This document shows, piece after piece, positions 1 to 6,065 of a DNA stretch of 11,207 bases (position 1 is the first letter of the stretch; each line of letters begins with the position of its first letter). Under the pieces are notes generated by a model. The model was given only the letters and a program-made list of their open reading frames with translations. It was not told the DNA's origin and did not search any database. Source of the stretch: an uncultured Rhodospirillaceae bacterium (GTDB lineage Bacteria > Pseudomonadota > Alphaproteobacteria > Thalassobaculales > Thalassobaculaceae); NCBI GenBank assembly GCA_937891725.1, contig CALAHL010000679.1:1-11207 (forward strand). Direction: 5' to 3'. Made by a program: the position numbers and the translations under genes.

Positions 1-69
1 CTGATCATGACCTCAGGCCATCTGGGAAATTACACCAGCTTGACGGACGTGACCACCGATCCACCTCTC

Positions 70-290
70 TCAGCCTCGAACCCCCTGCAGCACCGCCGCC
101 AGGTTATCCCCCAGGATATCCGAGATATAGCTGCCCTCCTGGACCAGCAGGGTGGGCCATTCGCTGGTGCCGAGGCGGCGGCCGATGGCCTCGAACCCGG
201 GGTGGTGACGGCGAGGAAGGCCAGCGGGTCCTTCTCCGATGCGTCCAGGCCGAGCGCGATCACCACCGCGTCCGGGCTCCACGCGGCGAT
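70..290 (-). pseudogene. 3' fragment of an acetylpolyamine amidohydrolase-like deacetylase gene, frameshifted
   Basis: This is a broken partial copy of the last ~75 codons of the intact deacetylase gene at 808-1860. The two copies match closely (about 11 mismatches by eye over 91-290), but this one lacks one base near 201, where the intact copy reads CCCGGGCGTGG. The protein therefore continues in two frames: the part with SPDAVVIALGLDASEKDP in one, and the part with LVQEG and ISDILGDNLAAVL in another. A second single-base difference near 80-90 changes the extreme C-terminus. The Gly-Gly-Tyr motif is Gly-Ser-Tyr here. There is no start codon, no N-terminal domain and no catalytic His pair, so it cannot encode an active enzyme. 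Homology stops abruptly at 290. It is either a local partial duplication or the relic of a second paralogous gene; Trp-Ser in place of Cys-Ser at one position leaves the paralogue possible. Confidence 0.85.
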
Positions 291-357
291 TCGCATCGGC
301 TCGGGACCGTGTCATCCGTCCTTGGCGATCCCCGCCTCGGCCGCACGACGTCAACAT

Positions 358-771
358 TCATCCGATCACTTTGCCAATGGATCTGGTGCCGAGGACACCG
401 ATCGCGGCTGACGTACCGGTCAGCAGGGTTCCCCAGACCAAATCTGTCGCGACCATGCGCCAGGTCCAATCCTTCAGGGTTGCGAGGTTGGTGAACTCGT
501 ATGTGCCATAAGCCATCGCTCCGATCAGGGCGGCGGACCCAAAAACCCAAAGGAGGGAGTTTCCGCTTCGTAGCGCCGGCCAACTTACAAACCACAGAAG
601 GCACGCGACATAGAAAGCGTAGAATACGAAGGCCGGCCCGATCCGGGGCCTGTCCAGCAGGAGTGAGCCGATGTCTTTCTCGAAAACCGGTTTCACGATG
701 TAACTGAGACCCAAGAAATCAAGGCCAAGAAATATCGTAAGGGTGAGGACGTAGAGGATAACGACTGTCAT
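358..771 (-). CDS. DUF2177 family integral membrane protein
   Basis: This 137-residue protein is predicted to sit in the inner membrane with four hydrophobic segments, roughly residues 3-22, 45-65, 72-91 and 106-127. The stretch YGTYEFTNLATLKDW followed by a Thr-Asp-x-x-Trp-Gly-Thr segment (about 88-115) is the conserved core of DUF2177 as I know the family. Length is usual for the family and the gene looks intact. No function is established for DUF2177. It starts 36 bp after the end of the deacetylase gene on the same strand, so it may be the last gene of the amidase-deacetylase transcription unit. The ribosome binding site is weak (AAGG about 10 bases before the ATG), which fits expression as a downstream gene. 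It lies between the two direct repeats of the deacetylase 3' end. Confidence 0.85.
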   Translation of the reverse strand: MTVVILYVLTLTIFLGLDFLGLSYIVKPVFEKDIGSLLLDRPRIGPAFVFYAFYVACLLWFVSWPALRSGNSLLWVFGSAALIGAMAYGTYEFTNLATLKDWTWRMVATDLVWGTLLTGTSAAIGVLGTRSIGKVIG

Positions 772-807
772 GTTTTATGTGCCTTCGCTTTCCTGATCTG
801 AAGCCGA

Positions 808-1860
808 TCACCCGCCCCGCGCCGCCTCGACGCCCTTCAGCACCGCAGCCAGGTTGTCCCCCAGGATATCCGAGATGTACCCGCCCTCCTGGACCAGCAG
901 GGTGGGCCAGTCGGTCGCGCCGAGGCGGCGGCCGATGGCCTCGAACCCGGGCGTGGTGACGGCGAGGAAGGCCAGCGGGTCCTTCTCCGAGGCGTCCAGG
1001 CCGAGCGCGATCACCACCGCGTCCGGGCTACACGCGGCGATCCAGGCCAGCGCATGATCCAGGGTGCCGAGGAACCCGTCATCGCCGGTGCCGCGCGCCA
1101 GCGGCAGGTTCAGGTTGGCCCCGCGTCCCGGCCCGGCGCCGATCTCGTCGGCATAGCCGGTGAAGAACGGGTAGAACGATGTCGGGTCGCCGTGGATCGA
1201 GACCGTCAGCACGTCGCCGCGCCGGTAGAAGATGCCCTGGGTGCCGTTGCCGTGGTGCACGTCCACATCCAGGATCGCCACCCGCTCCAGCCCGGTGTCG
1301 CGCAGCCGCTGGGCGGCGATGGCGGAGTTGTTCAGAAAGCAGAACCCGCCCGCCTGATCCGCATAGGCGTGGTGGCCCGGTGGGCGGCACAGGGCGTAGG
1401 CATGGGGGGCGGCCTCGCCGGCGGCCATGTCGGCCCGCACCAGCTCGGCCGCGGTCTGCGCCACCCCCGCCGAGGCGAGCGCGCCGGTCCAGGTGCCGGG
1501 GCCGATCGGGCAGGCGGTGTCGGCCTGGTAGTGCCCGGACTTGCCGATGATATGGGTCGGGTGGATGAACATGTTCCGGTTGGAATGCACGTTCGGGATG
1601 ATCTCGGCGCCGTGGTCGGGCAGGGCGGTCCACTCATCCCAGGCGCCTTCCAGGAACGCCAGATAATCGTCGGCATGGACCGCGCGCACCGCCTCGATAT
1701 CGACCATCTGGCCGGCCAGCAGGGTGTGCCCGCCGGCCTCGGCGGCGGCGGCCAGGATCTCGGCCCGGCGGGGGATCTCCGGATTGTCGATCCGATTGCC
1801 CCGCGCGATGAAGCCGGAGGGGGCGTGGCTCGCATGATCCTCGGTCAGAACGACGCGCAT
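808..1860 (-). CDS. Histone deacetylase superfamily amidohydrolase, acetylpolyamine amidohydrolase type
   Basis: The protein has 350 residues, the usual length for bacterial single-domain zinc deacetylases. These hydrolyse acetyl-amide bonds; the acetylpolyamine amidohydrolase branch releases acetate from acetylputrescine, acetylcadaverine or similar amines in the cytoplasm. Visible hallmarks are RPPGHHA with the catalytic His pair H163/H164, LDVDVHHGNG giving zinc ligands D200 and H202, the third ligand D289 in GLDASEKDP, and the transition-state Tyr Y328 in QEGGY. The FTGYADEIGAG segment and overall sequence resemble Mycoplana-type acetylpolyamine amidohydrolase more than eukaryotic HDACs. 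The start is supported by AAGGAG eight bases upstream of the ATG. It follows the amidase by 53 bp on the same strand, so co-transcription is likely. The last ~70 codons are duplicated as a pseudogene at 70-290. The substrate (acetylpolyamine or another acetyl-amide) is inferred. Confidence 0.92.
   Translation of the reverse strand: MRVVLTEDHASHAPSGFIARGNRIDNPEIPRRAEILAAAAEAGGHTLLAGQMVDIEAVRAVHADDYLAFLEGAWDEWTALPDHGAEIIPNVHSNRNMFIHPTHIIGKSGHYQADTACPIGPGTWTGALASAGVAQTAAELVRADMAAGEAAPHAYALCRPPGHHAYADQAGGFCFLNNSAIAAQRLRDTGLERVAILDVDVHHGNGTQGIFYRRGDVLTVSIHGDPTSFYPFFTGYADEIGAGPGRGANLNLPLARGTGDDGFLGTLDHALAWIAACSPDAVVIALGLDASEKDPLAFLAVTTPGFEAIGRRLGATDWPTLLVQEGGYISDILGDNLAAVLKGVEAARGG
824..1041. repeat. 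Direct repeat, intact copy (other copy at 74-290)
   Basis: This stretch is the 3' end of the functional deacetylase gene and is repeated in the same orientation at 74-290, about 750 bp away, with the DUF2177 gene between the copies. Identity is about 94-95% by eye apart from single-base indels. There are no terminal inverted repeats or transposase remains at the edges, so a mobile element is not indicated. The repeats could support recombination that would delete the DUF2177 gene. Confidence 0.85.
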
Positions 1861-1913
1861 GGGGAGATCTCCTTAAAGGGCCAGGGCCGGGCGGGGCCGC
1901 GAGGGACAGACGT

Positions 1914-3296
1914 CTAGAGAAAGCCGTCGAGATCGGGGGCCGGGCCGGTGCCCAGCAGGTGTTCCAGCGCCATCGAGCGGGAGAGCAGTTCGGAATCCTC
2001 GCCCTTCGCGCACATCAGCATCAGTCCGACCGGAAGCTGCGCGCCGAACTGGGTGATCGGCAGGCTGGTGGCGCAGATGCCGAACAGGTTGGCGGCCTGG
2101 GTGTTGCGGGAGGCCAGCAGCGCGCGTTTCGCCTCGTCCGGATGCTGCAGGATGTCGACCGGCATGGCGACGAACGGACAGGTGGGGGTGATCCAGCCGT
2201 CCAGGCCTTCCAGCTTGGCCGCCGCGATCCGCTCCAGCTCGACCCGGCGGTACTGGGCGGCCAGGTGCTCGACGGCGGAGATCTCGAGGCCGCCGGCGGC
2301 GCGCAGGGCGGTGGTCGGGTCCATCTTGTCGCGGGCGCTTGCGAACCCTTCGGGGCTCAGCCGGGCGATCAGCTCGGGCGGCACGATGGCCGGGAACAGC
2401 TTGCCGCGCTCGGCCGCCTCCGGCACGTCGATGTCGACGATCTCGACGCCTGCGGCCTGCAGCGCCAGCACGGCGGCCTCGAAGGTGGCGCTGACGGTCT
2501 CGTCCAGATCGTCGGTGAAGGGGGCGCCGGGGCGGCCCAGGCGCATCCCCTCGATCTGGGCCGGCATCGGGACGGACTCCCCGGTGATCACCGCGTGCAC
2601 GATGGCGGCGTCGCCGGCGTTCCGACAGAGCGGACCGATGCTGTCGAGGGTGGGGGAGAGCGGGAAGACCCCGTCGGTCGGCCACAGCCCGACCGTCGTC
2701 TTATGCCCGAACAATCCCGTGAAACAGGCCGGAATCCGCACGGAACCGCCGGTATCGGTGCCCAGCGCGAAGGCGCAGAGCCCGGCCGCGGTCGCCACCG
2801 CCGAGCCGCTGGACGAGCCGCCGGGGATTCGCTGGATGCTGGAATCCCAAGGATTCCAAGGGGTTCCCCGCGCCTCGTTGACGCCGGTGGCGCCCAGCGC
2901 GAATTCCACCGTCTTGGTCTTGCCCAGGATCACGCAGCCCGCCTCCTTCAGCCGCTGGACGATGGTGCCCTCGGGGCCGTTCAGGTGAGCTGTCTGGTAA
3001 AGCGAGCCGTTGGTGGTCGGCAGGCCCTCGACCGCGATGATGTCCTTCACCCCGATCGGCACGCCCATCAGCGGTCCCAGATCGGTTCCGGCGGCCAGCA
3101 GCGCGTCGATCGCGGCGGCGGCGGCCCGGGCGCGGGTGCCGTCGACCAGCTGAAAGGCGTCCAGTTTCGGGTTGAGCGCGGCGATCCGCTCCAGGCAGGC
3201 CTCGGTGGCGGCGACGGAACTGGTCCGGCCGGCACGCAGATCCTCGGCAAAGGCGGCGATGCCGGAGGCGAACGGGTCGGCGGGCAGGGTGGCCAT
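1914..3296 (-). CDS. Amidase signature family enzyme
   Basis: This cytoplasmic 460-residue amidase hydrolyses a carboxamide with a Ser-cisSer-Lys triad. The triad is visible as K84 in GVPIGVKDI, the cis-Ser near S161 in PGGSSSGSA, and nucleophile S185 in GTDTGGSVRIPA. Length is typical of stand-alone amidases (GatA, AtzF and indole-acetamide hydrolase relatives). No gatB or gatC neighbour is present, so a tRNA amidotransferase role is unlikely. An in-frame TTG five codons earlier (3311) exists, but I chose the ATG because AAGGA lies eight bases before it; that AAGGA overlaps the TTG start region. The RBS sits directly beside the T-run of a predicted terminator (3310-3338), which separates the gene from the upstream repressor. 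It likely leads a unit with the deacetylase and DUF2177 genes. The substrate cannot be told from sequence. Confidence 0.92.
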   Translation of the reverse strand: MATLPADPFASGIAAFAEDLRAGRTSSVAATEACLERIAALNPKLDAFQLVDGTRARAAAAAIDALLAAGTDLGPLMGVPIGVKDIIAVEGLPTTNGSLYQTAHLNGPEGTIVQRLKEAGCVILGKTKTVEFALGATGVNEARGTPWNPWDSSIQRIPGGSSSGSAVATAAGLCAFALGTDTGGSVRIPACFTGLFGHKTTVGLWPTDGVFPLSPTLDSIGPLCRNAGDAAIVHAVITGESVPMPAQIEGMRLGRPGAPFTDDLDETVSATFEAAVLALQAAGVEIVDIDVPEAAERGKLFPAIVPPELIARLSPEGFASARDKMDPTTALRAAGGLEISAVEHLAAQYRRVELERIAAAKLEGLDGWITPTCPFVAMPVDILQHPDEAKRALLASRNTQAANLFGICATSLPITQFGAQLPVGLMLMCAKGEDSELLSRSMALEHLLGTGPAPDLDGFL

Positions 3297-3309
3297 GGGG
3301 GTGTCCTTC

Positions 3310-3338
3310 AAAAACGCGCGAAGCCGAAGCGTCGCACG
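3310..3338 (-). terminator. Predicted Rho-independent terminator after the repressor gene
   Basis: Read on the minus strand, CGTGCGA and TCGCGCG form a 7-bp stem (one G-T pair) around a 10-base loop and are followed at once by five T. The structure follows the S24 repressor stop codon by about 34 bases and would end its transcript before the amidase. The stem is short, so strength is uncertain. The T-run ends just before the amidase ribosome binding site, an unusually tight arrangement. Confidence 0.45.
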
Positions 3339-3372
3339 AGGATCGCCCGAAAATCCAGACCCGTCGGAACAG

Positions 3373-4143
3373 CTAGATTCGGCGGGCGAACCAAATCACC
3401 CTGCCGACGATGTTCACCTCGTCCACCGTGCGTTGGTAATCCTGGTAGCGCGGATTGGCGGATTTGATCACCAGCCCGGCGGGATCGGTGTTCGGAATGA
3501 ACTCCACCTGTTTGGCAACCAGCCCCAATCCGTCATGCAGCACGAAGATGCCGGGCGGGGTCGGCGCGACCCGAGAGGTGTCCACCAGGACCTTGTCCCC
3601 GCTCTCCAGAACCGGTTCCATCGAGTCGCCGTCAATCGAGATGATCTTCAGGTCGGACGCCTTGGCCCGCAGCTCGTGTCGCAGCCAGGCGACCGGGAAA
3701 AACCAGTTGTCACCCAGCGGTTCGTATTCGGCGACCGCGCCACCCCCGGCGGCGGCGACCACCCGGACTTCCGGGATCGCCACCACCCCGGGATCGGTCT
3801 CCGGGTCGACCCGGTGCGGGACTGTCTGATTCCTGTCCGCCAAAGCCGGAGCGCCATAGGCATAGGCGCCCGGGCGTCGGGCGGTGACGTCGGCGCTCTG
3901 ACGTCCGCCGGATCCGGTGGGCGGGGCTGTTTCGTGGCGCAGCGACTGCTCATCGATCCCAAGATGAAGGGCCAGGGCGTGCCGCACATCCTCCGGCAAT
4001 TTCCGCGGCGTTCCGCGATGCACGAACTGGTGCAGATACGCGTGATTCTTGCCGCAGAACAGCGACGCTTTTTTGAGATCCGTCGGCGGATCGCGATGGG
4101 CGACCGCCTCCAGCAGCTTTCGGCGTACAGGGTCGAGTTTCAT
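3373..4143 (-). CDS. Phage-type transcriptional repressor with S24 (LexA/CI-like) peptidase domain
   Basis: This 256-residue protein has an N-terminal region (about 1-70) that looks like a helix-turn-helix DNA-binding domain, a variable linker to about 120, and a C-terminal S24 domain. The catalytic dyad is intact: S174 in DGDSMEP and K211 in LVAKQVE. A VVAAAGGG stretch (128-135) lies where CI/LexA proteins have the Ala-Gly self-cleavage bond, so RecA-stimulated autocleavage is plausible. In this family such proteins hold a prophage silent and are inactivated by DNA damage. The gene is divergent from 4260 across an AT-rich 116-bp region with an operator-like palindrome, the usual repressor/early-promoter layout. 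There is no clear Shine-Dalgarno sequence before the ATG; a weakly translated or short-leader message is possible. A host-borne regulator rather than a phage relic is less likely given the DUF6362 and terminase-like neighbours. Confidence 0.88.
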   Translation of the reverse strand: MKLDPVRRKLLEAVAHRDPPTDLKKASLFCGKNHAYLHQFVHRGTPRKLPEDVRHALALHLGIDEQSLRHETAPPTGSGGRQSADVTARRPGAYAYGAPALADRNQTVPHRVDPETDPGVVAIPEVRVVAAAGGGAVAEYEPLGDNWFFPVAWLRHELRAKASDLKIISIDGDSMEPVLESGDKVLVDTSRVAPTPPGIFVLHDGLGLVAKQVEFIPNTDPAGLVIKSANPRYQDYQRTVDEVNIVGRVIWFARRI

Positions 4144-4192
4144 AAACTCATACTAATCCGATTACGCACGTGAGAAAATACGTAAAAAACGA

Positions 4193-4221
4193 TTGACCTG
4201 ATTTTGATAAGAAAATATCAA
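4193..4221 (+). promoter_or_regulatory. Predicted sigma-70 promoter for the phage-type genes at 4260
   Basis: TTGACC (4193-4198) and TATCAA (4216-4221) are separated by 17 bases, giving a plausible -35/-10 pair. A start near 4228 would leave a leader of about 32 bases containing GGGAG (4245-4249), ten bases before the ATG at 4260. The region is strongly AT-rich compared with the flanking genes. Confidence 0.5.
4204..4221. promoter_or_regulatory. Perfect inverted repeat, candidate repressor operator
   Basis: TTGATA (4204-4209) and TATCAA (4216-4221) are exact reverse complements separated by six A/G-rich bases. This 18-bp palindrome overlaps the spacer and -10 of the predicted plus-strand promoter, so a dimeric repressor bound here would block transcription of the phage-type genes. 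The adjacent S24 repressor is the natural candidate ligand. A ten-base palindrome (ATATTAATAT, 4221-4230) and a looser TTACG/CGTAA pair (4162-4166, 4181-4185) are also present and could be extra sites. Confidence 0.5.
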
Positions 4222-4259
4222 TATTAATATTCCTATTTAACGTCGGGAGTTGTAGTGCC

Positions 4260-4541
4260 ATGCCAATCACGTTAACCGACTTCCCAAACACGTCCGTATC
4301 CGAACACGGGGCCTCCTCGTCGGTGACAGGTCGCGTGCCGCATTTCAGCCCTCCGGTCGAGCGCGCCTTGGCCACCCTTCGTGGACGCGCCGGAGCCGAA
4401 GGCCAGGGGCAGTTTTCCCTGGATGGCCGACCGACTCCGTTGCGGGAGATCGTTCGGGAAGCGAACCGAATTCGGGCCCGTCACGGACACAAGCTGATCG
4501 CCTATCCGGGAGCGACGCCGACTCGGGGATTCGGGCGATGA
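4260..4541 (+). CDS. Small conserved phage-type protein of unknown function
   Basis: This 93-residue protein has no named domain that I recognise. The first ~30 residues look disordered. The part from about 32 to 84 looks folded, with an amphipathic helix (PPVERALATLRGR), then FSLDGRPTPLREIVREANRIRARHG and IAYPG. I associate this F-x-LDGRP...AANR...YPG pattern with small proteins near repressors in alphaproteobacterial prophages, but from memory only. It is the first gene rightward from the immunity-type control region, with GGGAG ten bases before its ATG. Its stop codon overlaps the next start in an ATGA arrangement, which suggests translational coupling with the DUF6362 gene. A role in early phage regulation or replication is possible but not shown. 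Confidence 0.75.
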   Translation: MPITLTDFPNTSVSEHGASSSVTGRVPHFSPPVERALATLRGRAGAEGQGQFSLDGRPTPLREIVREANRIRARHGHKLIAYPGATPTRGFGR

Positions 4542-5074
4542 CCGGGGCCCCGGACCCTAAAAAAGCGCAGGTACCGCAGGTACGGAGTTGCGGTGTCCCC
4601 GAGCGTGCGGCGCCGGAGTTTCCGATGGATGATGCATCCTTGAAGGCCTATCTTGAGGATGCCGCCGCGACCCTGCGGGCGATGCCGCGTGCCAGTTTGA
4701 AGGCGCATCTGACGTCCTGGCCGGAAGTGGTTCGGGATTCGGTCTCCCTGTTGGCGGCATCCGACCGCACGCGAACCAGGCCGCCGTCGCCACACCCGCG
4801 TGCGATTGACCGCATGGACGAGGTCCTGTCCTGGTTACTCGCCTGCGAGGAGGCCGAGCGACGAATCCTCTGGGCGCGGGCCTGCAAGATCCCCTGGCGA
4901 AAGCTGGAGGCTCTCGATGGCCGCAGCCACACGACCTTGCGGCAGGTGGCTGGCCGGGGCTTGCAGAAGGTGCGGCGGCATCTCCGGGGCGTCCGCAGGT
5001 CCTTTGATCGCACAGACCTAGAGCGAAGAATGCTTCATGACTTCAAGGCAATGAGGTCCAATGAGAATAAATAG
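4538..5074 (+). CDS. DUF6362 family protein, phage-type, probable DNA-binding
   Basis: This 178-residue protein matches, from memory, the DUF6362 pattern of alphaproteobacterial prophages: a helix like LEDAAATLRAMP, then WPEVVRDS (61-68), PSPHPRAIDRMDEVLSWL (83-100), ILWARACKIPWRKLEAL (110-126) and a C-terminal helix-turn-helix-like segment SHTTLRQVAGRGLQKV (130-145). The C-terminal part resembles GcrA or sigma region-4 type recognition helices, so DNA binding or late-gene activation is plausible. No role is established. The ATG at 4538 overlaps the previous stop (ATGA) and has GGGGA eight bases upstream. A second ATG at 4625 (residue 30) has GGAG six bases upstream and begins just before the conserved part, so the true protein may be 149 residues. 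It appears intact. The last ~25 residues are charged and probably outside the fold. Confidence 0.82.
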   Translation: MTGAPDPKKAQVPQVRSCGVPERAAPEFPMDDASLKAYLEDAAATLRAMPRASLKAHLTSWPEVVRDSVSLLAASDRTRTRPPSPHPRAIDRMDEVLSWLLACEEAERRILWARACKIPWRKLEALDGRSHTTLRQVAGRGLQKVRRHLRGVRRSFDRTDLERRMLHDFKAMRSNENK

Positions 5075-5085
5075 GAAAAAAATTC

Positions 5086-5114
5086 TTTACAACTTTTATG
5101 AGATCGGATAAAAC
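5086..5114 (+). promoter_or_regulatory. Weak candidate promoter downstream of the DUF6362 gene
   Basis: TTTACA (5086-5091), a 17-base gap and TAAAAC (5109-5114) give a moderate match to a sigma-70 promoter in an AT-rich island. It could serve the terminase-like gene starting at 5394, which would leave a leader of about 275 bases. The stretch 5075-5393 holds otherwise only this element and a possible small minus-strand ORF (5170-5322). Confidence 0.3.
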
Positions 5115-5169
5115 GTCTGGCATGGTTGGAGAACACGCGTTCGACGTTGGTTCCTTCCTAGAGCGGCCC

Positions 5170-5322
5170 TTATAGAGTTTCGAATCGGATTGCACTGATC
5201 CAATTGTGGATCCGAGCGGGGACGCTGTCGCGACGCCAGTTGGGCGCCTGGTCAATCTCTTCACGTATCTGGCACGGGGCCTGGATTTCGATCTTGGCCC
5301 CGCTGCGGGTGCGGCATTCCAT
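5170..5322 (-). CDS. Possible 50-residue protein or C-terminal gene fragment
   Basis: I do not recognise this protein. It reads from the ATG at 5322 to a TAA at 5170 and contains SGAKIEIQAPCQIREEID, then NWRRDSV and ARIHNWISAIRFETL, a protein-like composition with amphipathic strands and a helix. About 70% of third codon positions are G or C, much better than the competing plus-strand frame through the same bases. The frame stays open upstream to 5391 with protein-like sequence (VHWEMEC), but no ATG, GTG or TTG occurs there. It could therefore be the tail of a longer gene whose start is lost, rather than a complete small gene. No Shine-Dalgarno sequence is evident. It points away from the terminase-like gene at 5394. 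It may be a moron-type phage gene or a relic. Confidence 0.4.
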   Translation of the reverse strand: MECRTRSGAKIEIQAPCQIREEIDQAPNWRRDSVPARIHNWISAIRFETL

Positions 5323-5393
5323 TTCCCAGTGGACCCGATGCCGGGCTCTCGTGAGCCTGGTCAGGTGGGTGCGCGCGCGTTTGCGGAGGTTTC

Positions 5394-5555
5394 ATGCCCG
5401 CCATTCGTTGGACGTCACAACGCCGCGCGAGGTTCGTGAAGGAACTTGCGAAGTCCGGCAACATTTCGGCGGCGGCCCGGAAAGCCGGCGTGTCCCGCAG
5501 CCATGCCTATGCGCTGCGGTCCATGGATATCGATTTCGCGTCCGAGTGGACCGAT
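5394..5555 (+). pseudogene. 5' fragment of a terminase small subunit-like gene
   Basis: The first ~54 codons look genuine: IRWTSQRRARFVKELAKSGN, then ISAAARKAGVSRSHAYALR, then a D-x-x-FASEW segment. This is the N-terminal helix-turn-helix of small phage packaging/terminase-small-subunit-like proteins, which recognise viral DNA for packaging. A strong GGAGG lies five bases before the ATG. After about W52-D54 the family similarity ends. The frame stays open to 6188 only because it runs antisense through the caspase-like gene, so the ~210 further residues are not phage protein. The family normally runs well beyond 54 residues and is usually followed by the terminase large subunit, which is absent. 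I read this as the right-hand edge of a deleted prophage. A different HTH phage protein is possible, since only the N-terminus remains. Confidence 0.7.
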
Positions 5556-6065
5556 GTCGATTACGACCGTCACCGACCTAGCCTTCAGTTTTTCCACATT
5601 TGCGAGGAGTTGGTCGAGCGGATAGCCGTTCAGCTCCGGCGTGCCCGGGTCTGCGTCCACCGGCAAGAGGTATCCGCGCTTGTCGCGCAGTCCGGGCACG
5701 CCATGGCCCGAATAGAAGATGAACACATCAGACCGGCCTTCGCGGGCGTACTGCCAAAGTTTCCCGCGATAGTCGTCCCGATTTCCAAAGACCGAGATCA
5801 GCTGCGCCTGGCTGGCATCCAGAAGCTCAATCACGTTGCCGTCACGAAAACCAAGGACACGCGTCACGAAATCCCGCATTGCCCGCGCATCGTTCTTTGC
5901 AAACAAAACGTCAGGGATGCCATCCGCATAGTCCTGGTTCCCGACGATCACGGCGATCGCATCCGCGTTCGTCGCATCCCTTGTGGATTGCGCCGGAACC
6001 GGGGCAGCAACCAGCACCCCCAGAATGACCAAATGGATCGCCAACACCTTAGAGTACCAAGGCAT
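5415..6065 (-). pseudogene. Secreted caspase-like (peptidase C14) protein, truncated before the catalytic Cys
   Basis: The start at 6065 is supported by GGAG six bases upstream and by a signal peptide (residues 1-26, hydrophobic core LAIHLVILGVLVAA, likely cleavage after PAQ-type residues), so the mature protein would be outside the cytoplasm. The p20 caspase fold follows: AIAVIVGNQDYADGIPDV (37-53), KNDARAMRDF (58-67), and FIFYSGHG with catalytic His H121. A GYLLPVDADP strand and SVTVVID (164-170) come next. Family members continue with Asp-Ala-Cys-Phe-Ser-Gly, carrying the nucleophile. Here the sequence changes after D170 (base 5556) into 46 residues read antisense through the terminase-like gene, ending at 5415. 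The nucleophile, the rest of p20 and any C-terminal domain are lost, so peptidase activity is not expected. It lies 119 bp downstream of the agmatinase gene on the same strand. Confidence 0.82.
5550..5558. other. Recombination junction between prophage remnant and caspase-like gene
   Basis: Plus-strand similarity to the terminase-like protein ends near 5555, and minus-strand similarity to the caspase p20 domain begins at 5556. Both genes lose their 3' ends at the same point, tail to tail, as expected from one deletion or inversion. No insertion sequence or clear att repeat is visible at the joint, and the other end of the event is not identified. Confidence 0.65.

Noticed and set aside
1054..3467. 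Long plus-strand open frames opposite the deacetylase and amidase genes
   Set aside because: They are antisense shadows caused by high GC; the minus strand carries complete catalytic motifs and ribosome binding sites.
4162..4185. TTACG/CGTAA inverted pair with CACGTG and TACGTA palindromes as a second operator
   Set aside because: Arms are short and the 14-base gap is wide; it is less convincing than the 4204-4221 palindrome, so it is only mentioned there.
5075..5393. tRNA gene or att site in the prophage gap
   Set aside because: No cloverleaf, T-loop motif or repeated core could be found by eye in this stretch, and no matching repeat is seen at the other side of the remnant.
5206..5439. 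Plus-strand open frame of about 77 codons (GTG/ATG starts) before the terminase-like gene
   Set aside because: Its third positions are less G/C-rich than the opposite strand, it has no clear ribosome binding site, and it overlaps the better-supported start at 5394.
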